Positions 56,878 to 64,000 of a stretch of 64,000 nt of DNA are shown here, in pieces; positions within the stretch are counted from its first letter, which is position 1; every line of letters begins with the position of its first letter. The stretch comes from Fomitopsis serialis (Eukaryota; Basidiomycota; Agaricomycetes; Polyporales; Fomitopsidaceae). The notes beneath the pieces are model-generated. The model made no database searches, was not told the origin of the DNA, and worked only from the letters and a program-made list of their open reading frames with translations. The translations under genes and the position numbers were made by a program. The stretch is taken from contig NW_025955135.1 of assembly GCF_022376445.1 (NCBI RefSeq), forward strand, positions 17,195-81,194, in the 5' to 3' direction.

Positions 56878-57772
56878 ATGCGTCCTACTACTGCTCTCCT
56901 CGCTACCCTCACTCTCCTTTGCACTGTCTTCTTGGCGCAGGCCGTTCCGCTTACACCCTCCCGAAACGGTGCCGAAACCTGCGCAAGCCTGAGTTGCGAC
57001 TCTTGTGGTACGTCATGACTCTCTTGGTTGCGCGAAGCTTGTCATTCACAAAAACCTGCTATTGCAGTCCACGCGAGTCGCTGTGGGTTCTCCCTTGACA
57101 CGCAAAGCTGTACCGCGAAGGAAGGCCACGCTGGGAGGCTTGCAACATCTACGACTCAGTGCAAGAAAGCGATCGCCGTAAGTACCGACACTGTCCCTGC
57201 TCAGATCGCATCAATGTTGATGCATGTACCATAGATCCATGCCGCACGCGAGTGGTATGTCGCTGCGAGAGCAGATGCGAAATGGACAGGGATAGAGACG
57301 CACGTCCTGGATGGCCGCCCCGACAAGGCAGACTCCGGCCGGCATCTCACGTCGACTTGGTTCGCGCACGATGACAACAAGGGCACTGCTGAGCACCTGA
57401 ACATCGACGCAGCGACGGGTCTCGCCAACGTACCGCGCTCCAAGGGGTGAGCTGTTTCGCCCTATATGCTTTTCCCGACTGACCCTATCCTCTCCTGTGA
57501 AGTTGAAGCCGAAGACACTCTGGATTGATAGCGATGCGGAGGGAAAGGCGACAAGCATTGCGCACAAGTACACGCGGAGCCAGGTTGCCAGCATATGCAA
57601 GGTCGCGCTCGCCGCGGCGCTCGACACGGGCAAGAAGAAGGATCACGTGACGAATGGTTCTTGGGCTGTTCAGACGCCCTGGGGGAACCAAATCTGCGTG
57701 ACGGTGTCCGGCGAACAGTGCTACCCGGCGAACATCCATGCGACGACGGCAGCACCGGGTCAGCGGTGCTAG
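56878..57772 (+). CDS. Small secreted cysteine-rich protein, array copy G (intact)
   Basis: Four exons. Signal peptide MRPTTALLATLTLLCTVFLA. Exon 1 has lost one codon near its end, reading CASLSCDSC where siblings have CARLTDCDSC. Cys exon SRCGFSLDTQSCTAKEGHAG; exon 3 THVLDGRPDKADSGRHLTST; exon 4 KTLWIDSDAEGKATSIAHKY, SICKVALAAALDTG, QICVTVSGEQCYPANI and terminal GQRC. The frame is open throughout. With copy H it forms the two ends of a large inverted repeat. Paired with propeller g. Role inferred as for copy E. Confidence 0.74.
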
Positions 57773-58215
57773 TACTATGTAGGACGGGGTGGGCTGGACG
57801 GAAGAGTAGCAGACATTGAGATATGTATTTGCATTGGTGCAAACGTGATGACTTGAAAATGTCCTAAGTGACCTTCTCCAGATGCTGCGCATTGTGAGGA
57901 TCTACCCGGTATCAGCAAACGAGAGGCCATTCGAACATCGAATGGAGGAGGAGGGCATTACTTAGTTACTAGTTATACTCCCGTGACGGCAGTGACTCGG
58001 CTCGAACTAGACCGACGTAGTACACGTACCGGGTGTGGAGCCGGTCTCTCTGTTCCTCTCGCAGAACTATGTAGGCTGCACCCAAGGCTCATGCAGTCGT
58101 ACGGACGAAGGCCTTCGTGTAGCCTGCGTCGGCCTGAGCGACACGGCTCTGCACGGCAGACTCGCATATTAGTCATATACATACGCACTACGAACGGAGA
58201 ACTGCAGTTTCTTGT

Positions 58216-58495
58216 ACTTAAGTGACAATGTGGTACATACCTCCGATGAGCTGAGATGACGATAATGCCACCCCTAATTTTATCGTCGTGTCATCGCGTC
58301 GACTGACAAGCGAATGTGCCTCGTGGTGTTGCCAGCGGACTAATAGTAAGTACTGTATGTAGATACTTAATGCCAAGGAGGCGTGGGGAAGAATTCTTGA
58401 CGCAGAGGTTGTGTTCTAGCGTTGAATTTGACAATTGAGGTCGACTGTTCATCTTGAGTCTGAAATGATTATGAAGTGTTGCATATGTACTTACA
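58216..58495. other. AT-rich spacer beyond the inverted-repeat arm
   Basis: About 280 bases with no gene and no recognisable repeat, separating the G-side arm from the Helitron-like end at 58496. Confidence 0.4.
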
Positions 58496-58522
58496 CTAGC
58501 AAAAACCCGTGCATTGCACAGG
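58496..58522 (-). mobile_element. Helitron-like 3' terminus
   Basis: Read on the minus strand: a near-perfect hairpin (CCTGTGC, loop AAT, GCACGGG; one mismatch), then six bases (TTTTTG), then CTAG followed by T. A GC-rich hairpin a few bases before a terminal CTRR, inserted next to T, is the hallmark of Helitron 3' ends. The element would extend to higher coordinates. No matching 5' TC end and no Rep/helicase gene was identified, so it would be non-autonomous. Confidence 0.5.
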
Positions 58523-58879
58523 ATGCAGTTCACAGCTCATGACGTGGAGTTCAGAAGGAAGTATGTATGTACATAGATTTTGAGGCGGAAGATGAGGATG
58601 CCCCTCGCAGACATGGCGGTAGTCTTGTCGCAAAGTCCCGGGCGTCCGGAAGGGGTCTGCAGGGTGGTGGGTCAATACAACTCTGCTTATCTCACGCAAC
58701 ATACCATAATAATGTACACTGTAATCACGGTAACTATTTTCTCTATTGCGCGAATCTATACGGCCTGAGCTGCAGTGAACACGGTGGCGCGACGCGGTCA
58801 CCACCAACTTCGTCGTAACTTCACCACTGGTGTTGGCGGTGGACTGCGGGTTGGCCTACCTCAGTACTTGGTACCTGCG

Positions 58880-59990
58880 CGACTTTGGGCTCGTTATCAG
58901 CACCTGCCGTCCTCGCCGTCCTCCTCGCTCGCGCTTGCCCGCCCCCGTTCCTCACGCGCCGTCCCACCTGCTCACCGCTGTACGCGCACCCACGGCGTGC
59001 TCGTCCGACGCTCGTCGGCTGCGCTTGCACGCGGGTCACTGGCCCTGCGCGCTCGTAGTCGGCGTGTTGCGTACGCCCCGACCCTGCTCACGGTCGCCGT
59101 CTGGCATCTTTCACTCACGCGCGCGGGCGTCGGTCGTACCTGCAAACTGGGCATTTGCCCGGTGCGCTCGTGGTCGGCGTGTGTGTCGTCGCCCATGCTT
59201 GTGCCCGTATGCCCTCCTGTCTCCCCGCCCGCCGTCCCGCTTCCCCGCCTGCGTGCCTGCCTGCGTATGTGGTCGCCGGCCGTCTCTGCGTGCTGGGCAT
59301 TGGCCCAGCGCGTTCGCCGTCGCCGTGCGCTGTCTGCTATGCTGTCGTCTGCCGGTCCGCGCGCCCGCGCGCTCGCCTGCTCGTTGCCCGTCCGCTCGCA
59401 TTGCGTGCGTTCGTCGGCCAGGGCATCCTCCCAACACGCCCGCGGCCTGCGTGTGTGTCGCGCTGCGTGAGGACACACCTCAGACTGTGCCAGCCTACCT
59501 GTTCTCCTGCCCGTCCGCTCACCAACTTGCCCATCGACTTGCTCATTCGCCGGCTTGCCCGTCCTGCATTCGTCGGCCGCGTCTGCGTGCTGTGGCGCAG
59601 CGCGCTCGCGGTCGTCGTGTGTGCCGTCGTGCTGCATGACGCCGTGATCTGTGCTGACCCGACCGCTTGCTTCGCGCAACCACCCGCTTGCTCACTCACC
59701 TGCTCGTCTCACAAATCCTTCCGTACGGTCGTCCGCCCATCCGCCTGTCCGCTTGCTCGCTCGTCCCCCGCTCTTGTGCCCGCTCGCCCGCCCATTTGCG
59801 TGGTGTGTGCGTTGACCGTTCGTCGGCCGTGTGTTCGTGGTGGGCATTCGCCCTGCGCGCTCGCGGTTGGCGTGCTCTGCGCGCCCCCTGCCCCACGCCT
59901 GTGTTAGCTTGCTAGCTCGCGTGCAGTTGCACTTACCTTCGCCAGTGTCATACACTCGCCACGCGTTCGTCGGCCGCGTCTGCATGCTGG
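58880..59990. repeat. Degenerate GC-rich tandem repeat block
   Basis: About 1.1 kb of pyrimidine-rich sequence on the plus strand with recurring phrases of the type GCGCTCG(T/C)(G/A)GTCGGCGTG near 59048, 59163, 59298, 59600 and 59857, and CGTCGGCCGCGTCTGC near 59568 and 59969. Spacing suggests diverged units of about 130-150 bases. Long frames are open on both strands, giving Arg/Ala/Pro/Cys-rich translations without domain character, so no gene is called. Confidence 0.65.
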
Positions 59991-60332
59991 GCACTTGCCT
60001 TGCGTGCCCGTGCTCGTCGTGCTCAGCGTCGAGCCTTCGATGTGCTTCGTGGTGCCGCTGCTGTCGGGCTCGTAGTGGTGCTCTAGCACGCCCGAGCCAA
60101 GCCCGAGGACCGTCGCGATGTTGAGGGGGAGTTCCTCGCAGCCAGAGGGAGAGGGACGCGATGGAAGCAGAAGATGAAGACGGCCCTCGCGCTCACCCCG
60201 TCGCGCGGTCATGTGCAAGGCAGTGTTCAAGTCCGTGGGAAGCGCATTGCGTCATACGTCGGACGCGTCCACCAATCAGAATGCTCACTTATGTGGAGCG
60301 TTTATGTCGCGGTGGGGACCGCGTTCTCGTAT

Positions 60333-60368
60333 ATGAAAGAGAAGATGAAAGAGAAGATGAAAGAGAAG
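60333..60368. repeat. 12-base microsatellite
   Basis: Three exact tandem copies of ATGAAAGAGAAG. Short, in a gene-poor region. Confidence 0.9.
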
Positions 60369-62394
60369 ATACGGCCCGGCTATCCTTCGCATTCACTACA
60401 TCTCGTCCAACGTTAGAACACACACCCATCCAGCACTGACCTTCACGATGGATCCCTAATCAATGTTTGCATCACGCTCAACCTAGTTATACGCACAGCT
60501 GAGTGCGCGGGGTCCGGCGGGGAGACGAACCGGACGGCAGGCATCGGTGTCCGAGCCTGCCTCTCTCATCTCCGCACCGCAGAGCGTGTGGAGCGATTAT
60601 ACCGAAGATACGATGGTGTCGATGTCAAATGGAGTGGTCGCGTATTCTACGGCAACCGGCGCTCGACTCGGAGGAGATAAACAGGGTATGACGAGGATGG
60701 GTATTGACCAGATATGAGGGTCCGGACGTTCCTCGTCATGCAGGGGAGTTTTAGGTTGGACTCGCGACCGCACAGTGCAAGTTGTAGCTGATGTCTTGAT
60801 ATGTATGTGGCTATAGTAAGTGGACTGGTGCGACGCATGCTATGCAGAGACATTTTAACACCCTTCGCTGGCAATGGAAATACGACATCGACTCTCGCGC
60901 ATTCTCTTCCTCTGTTCAGAACCCTGCGCAGCCTCGATCCCACGTCTATGTGGTTCTCTTTGATCATCGAAAAACATTCATTGAACAAGCTCAAGGTTCG
61001 GATACGCCTGCCTCCCACGCGCTTAGCCGAATCAAGTGCACTGCATCTAAGACTGGTCCTCCGTATGTATTTCTCGGGTACTCGTCGCTTACTGAGCATG
61101 AGTATTGCGGGCACCGCCTTTCACAGGATCTGGGCCATGGAGGACTATTGCGGCATTGGCTGCGAGATCCTCGACTTCGCGGTGTCCACTGAAGGCCCAG
61201 AACTGCTTCCTCGAAAATTGTGTATTCATGTTCGACTCTTCTATAGGTACCGGCGAGCTTCGTGGTATCGGTTAATATACACATATCTTCTGTGGCGACC
61301 TTTGTTGTCCCTGCTCTCTCCCCTTCGTCCGACTTCGAGTCTGCGCAGCGCGAACCAAAAGCCACTGAGAGTCATTACGAGGTACATCTCCGTTTTCGCC
61401 AACGAAGATTGTTACTGAATTCCCGCTTTTCTTTTAGTGTCGCGAGCCTAAACGGTTGTAAGCCCGGTGAACGTGAAGTATCGGATGATTTCACGCTACG
61501 GCGACATATTTCCATCCATGAAGACATCAAATAATCTAGCATTGTGCGATCGACGAGTTGAACCCACCAAAGCCAGTGCATACACTGATCGTCCTAGGAA
61601 CCCGCAATGATACGAACGTCGTGGAGACAGGGTCAGCTGGATGCACCGGCGTTAGGCACACATGTATGTCGCGACCCTAGCACACAGAGACGCAGTGGAG
61701 TTCGCCGCGACTGGGGTGAGGATTGGATGAACCGAGTGAGTGAGCTGGCAGCGACCTCTGTATGCATAGACTCGCCTTCGGCCACATAGTATGATCCGCA
61801 AACAGAGGGCGTTCGTCGCACTACATAGGTGTGTGAAGCGGTGGGCCGCCGTGGATCATAAGGCCGGCAAAAGGAGCGGAATTGTTCGCTCGCAGGCTGG
61901 GTTGTGGTACAGGTGGAACGGTTGGATTGGGATAATGTTCGGGAAAGTTGAGTATAACGCTCGATCGCGCGGCGGGAATGGGGTGGGATCCAGTGTCTCT
62001 TGCTCGACATTCTGCCTCGAATGACGAATGACCCTGTTGTCCCGCCGGCGGCCAGCCAATGCTACTACCCGCTTCAGTTAATGCATGCTCCATGACACAG
62101 ATTCTCTAGAGGGTAGGGCCAACTGACGAGGCAGAGGATGGGCACGACGACTCTACTGGGCGCGAGAAGAGCAAAGGTGTGTAACTCGATTTTGATGGCG
62201 AGGCATGCTTCTGGATTCCTCAATTTGTTAGACTGGTTATGTCGAGAACAACGGCTATGAGAGGACAGACTCGATTTGGATTCGATGGGCCGGCTCGGAC
62301 CGTGGACGGAGGAGGAGGAGGGATCGCGATGCGGCACATGACTGGATCTCCGTCTTGCCCTCATGGGAGATGTGTGGGAGGTATGTACTATATT
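60369..62394. other. Unassigned centre of the inverted repeat
   Basis: About 2 kb with overlapping frames (the longest 205 codons at 60801-61418, plus) that share no recognisable domain. Frames in this part continue each other across possible GT-AG sites near 60800-61250, so a short unknown gene cannot be excluded. Confidence 0.35.
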
Positions 62395-62971
62395 GTTAGA
62401 AGAAACTGCGGTTCTCCGTTCGCAGCGCGCATGCGTATGCATGTCTACTACGCGAGTCTTGCAAGCAGAGCCCTGCCGCCCGTGCCGATGCAAAGTACGC
62501 GAAGGCCCGCATCCGTACGACTGCATGAACCTTGGGTGCGGCCTAGTTCTGCGATAGGAACGGAGAGACCGGCTGAGCGAAGGTGAGGCAAGCGCGGCGG
62601 TCGTAGCATTGCAGCGCTCACCCGTTACGCAAGTCTTGGTTTCGAGCCGAGTCACTGCCGTAGTACTACTGATAGTAACTACTCTCCTCCTCCGCTCAAT
62701 GGTACAGTACTCGAGTCATACTGCACCCTACTGCGTGTGAACTAACCTGGCAAGCCAGCGCGAGACCAGTCTGAGCACCATGACAACACCGTTCGAATGA
62801 CTTCTCGTTGTCGGATAGTCCGGGCACCGGGTAGATCCTCACAATGCGCAGCAGCTAGAGAACGCCACTCAGAATATTCGTAAATCATTACGGTTGCAAC
62901 AATGCAAGTACGTGTCGCAATGCTACTCTTCCGTCTCCGGCCCAACCCATCTCACCCCAACCCACCCCATC

Positions 62972-63800
62972 CTAGCACTTCTCACCGGGTGCCGCCGCCG
63001 TCGCATCGGTCGTCGCTGGGTAGCACTGTACGTTGGACACCGTCACGCAGATGTGGTTCCCCCAGGGCGTCTGGACAGCGTAAGAGCCACTCGTCACCGA
63101 CTCCGTCGACTTGCCCGTGTTGAGCCCCGCCACGAGCGCGGCCTTGCATATGTTGGCGACCTGATTCCGCGTATACTTGTGTGCAATATGTGTCGCCTTT
63201 CCCTCCGCATCACTATCAATCCAAAGTGTCTTCTTCTTCACAGGCACATGAGCGAGACCCGTCGCTGCATTGATAATCATGTGCGCAGAAGTGCCCTTGT
63301 TATCAGCGTGGTCGAACCAAGTGGACGTGAGATGTCGGCCGGAATCTGCCTTGTCGGGGCGGCCATCCAGGGTGTGCGCCTTGATTTGTGTCCATACCAC
63401 ATCTGCTTTCGCAGCGACACTCCACTCTCGTGCGGCATGGATCTGTGGTACATACATCAACATCACGCCGCGATCTGATCAGGGACAGTGCTGGGTACTT
63501 ACAGCGGTCGCCTTCTTGCATTGAGTCACAGATGTTGCAAGCCTCCCAGCGTGGGCTTCCTTCGCTTCACAGCTTTGTGTGTCAAGTGAGAATTCACAAC
63601 GGCTCGCGCGGACTGCAATAGCAAGGATTGTGAATGACAGCTTGGAGGTAGTCAATAGACAACGTACCATAAGAGTCGCAATCCGTGAGGCTTACGCAGG
63701 TTTCAGCATCGTTCCGGGAGACTGTAAGCGGGACGGCCTGCGCCAAGAAGACAGTCCAAAGGAGTGTGAGGGTAGCGAGGAGAGCAGCAGTAAGACGCAT
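62972..63800 (-). CDS. Small secreted cysteine-rich protein, array copy H, third intron lost
   Basis: Starts at 63800 with signal peptide MRLTAALLATLTLLWTVFLA (Trp where siblings have Cys). The end of exon 1 reads DCDSYG: the Cys next to the first splice site is replaced by Tyr. Cys exon SRCEFSLDTQSCEAKEAHAG. Exons 3 and 4 are fused in one open frame: AHTLDGRPDKADSGRHLTST, then GLAHVPVKKKTLWIDSDAEG, NICKAALVAGLNTG, HICVTVSNVQCYPATT and terminal GEKC. VK of HVPVKKK comes from the former intron end (TGTGAAG), so the intron loss was imprecise but in frame. Both His motifs, Lys and Tyr are present. Its propeller partner, if present, would be on plus beyond 64000. Confidence 0.73.
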
Positions 63801-63891
63801 GGCGGATGTACTGGTCGTTATGTTCGTGCGATAAGAGGAGTTCCTACGCTGGTAAGCAGACGGTAAATCAGAAGGATGTATAAGTAGTTGA

Positions 63892-63966
63892 ATGTACGTT
63901 AGAGCAAGGCTGCACGCGTGAAGGAGGACCGGCCTGACTTGAACAGAACCACGTCCTGCTTTTATA
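63892..63966 (-). promoter_or_regulatory. Core promoter of secreted copy H
   Basis: TATAAAA on the minus strand (63966-63960), followed by CAGGCCGGTCCTCCTTCACG and TTGCTCTAACGTACATTCAA, about 165 bases before the start codon. Confidence 0.66.
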
Positions 63967-64000
63967 TCTGGCAACCGTCCAAGCCTTGACATGCGAGCGT

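Larger units (their letters stand above)
56650..58215 (+). repeat. Left arm of a large inverted repeat (G side)
   Basis: From the G promoter through the gene and about 440 bases of 3' flank, this segment recurs inverted at 62395-64000. Beyond the coding part, matched stretches include AATGGAGGAGGAG near 57940, GACGGCAGTGACTCGGCTCGAA near 57992 and GAACGGAGAACTGCAGTTTCTT near 58191, all found reversed near 62400-62720. Confidence 0.72.
62395..64000 (-). repeat. Right arm of the large inverted repeat (H side)
   Basis: Inverted counterpart of 56650-58215, containing secreted copy H and its promoter. It continues to the window edge, so its true end is not seen. The arms are separated by about 4.2 kb. 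Confidence 0.72.

Noticed and set aside
58830..59907. Several 230-270 codon frames on both strands
   Set aside because: Low-complexity GC-rich repeat; translations are Arg/Ala/Pro/Cys-rich on every frame and have no start context or domain.
60801..61418. 205-codon plus-strand frame
   Set aside because: No recognisable features; overlapping frames of similar length exist on both strands. Left as unassigned.
1..64000. tRNA, rRNA, CRISPR array, riboswitch, LTR retrotransposon
   Set aside because: Looked for cloverleaf-like A/B boxes, regularly spaced short repeats, and reverse-transcriptase or integrase motifs; none could be supported by eye.

Overview
The window looks like nuclear DNA of a filamentous basidiomycete, probably an Agaricomycete. 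Genes are broken by many GT-AG introns of about 40-60 nt, with micro-exons. Recognisable genes include an MBP1-type APSES factor, an MVP1-type sorting nexin, an intron-rich P450, GH18 chitinase-like proteins and a fungal F-box/LRR-like protein. I saw no bacterial or plasmid features, rRNA, tRNA or CRISPR.

Layout. 1.7-7.7 kb holds two conserved housekeeping genes transcribed divergently (MBP1-like on minus, MVP1-like on plus). 9.9-14.8 kb holds two tandem secreted GH18 genes. 17.2-19.4 kb holds an F-box/LRR-like gene and an NTF2-like gene. From about 19.7 kb to the right edge lies a large array of one repeated two-gene unit. Each unit has a small secreted cysteine-rich protein (copies A-H) and, divergently transcribed from a shared spacer of 0.7-1.3 kb, a cytosolic-looking beta-propeller-like protein of about 420 aa (copies a-g). 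Units 1-3 (A-a, B-b, C-c; 19.7-30.5 kb) have the propeller on plus; units 4-7 (d-D, e-E, f-F, g-G; 43.0-57.8 kb) are inverted; unit 8 (H) enters at the right edge in the first orientation, and its propeller partner, if present, lies outside. The arms are separated by 12.5 kb of unrelated genes: a secreted protein of 30-residue repeats, a tail-anchored coiled-coil protein, a cytochrome P450, a five-exon small secreted peptide and two tandem GNAT acetyltransferases. Between units 7 and 8 is a gene-poor centre with degenerate GC-rich repeats and a Helitron-like end, flanked by inverted copies of the unit.

The two genes of a unit appear to have duplicated together. Copies A, B, D and a, b, d form one subgroup; C, E, F, G, H and c, e, f, g form the other. 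Right-arm propellers are all open, whereas all three left-arm propellers are broken by single-base indels; secreted genes A and B remain open and only C is broken. In its third and fourth exons the secreted protein carries an ordered set of residues (H-x-L-x-G, then G-R-H, then K-T-L-W, then Q-C-[YF]-P) that resembles the EndoU ribonuclease layout. This is a hypothesis from reading, not a search result. If it is right, the array would be a family of secreted nucleases, each paired with an intracellular propeller partner that could be an antidote, a receptor or an unrelated co-regulated protein. That pairing is the main candidate for an undescribed system here.

Limits: exon boundaries were inferred by eye from splice signals and family continuity. 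Family names rest on recognised motifs, with no database comparison. Stretches called empty may hold genes I could not recognise.
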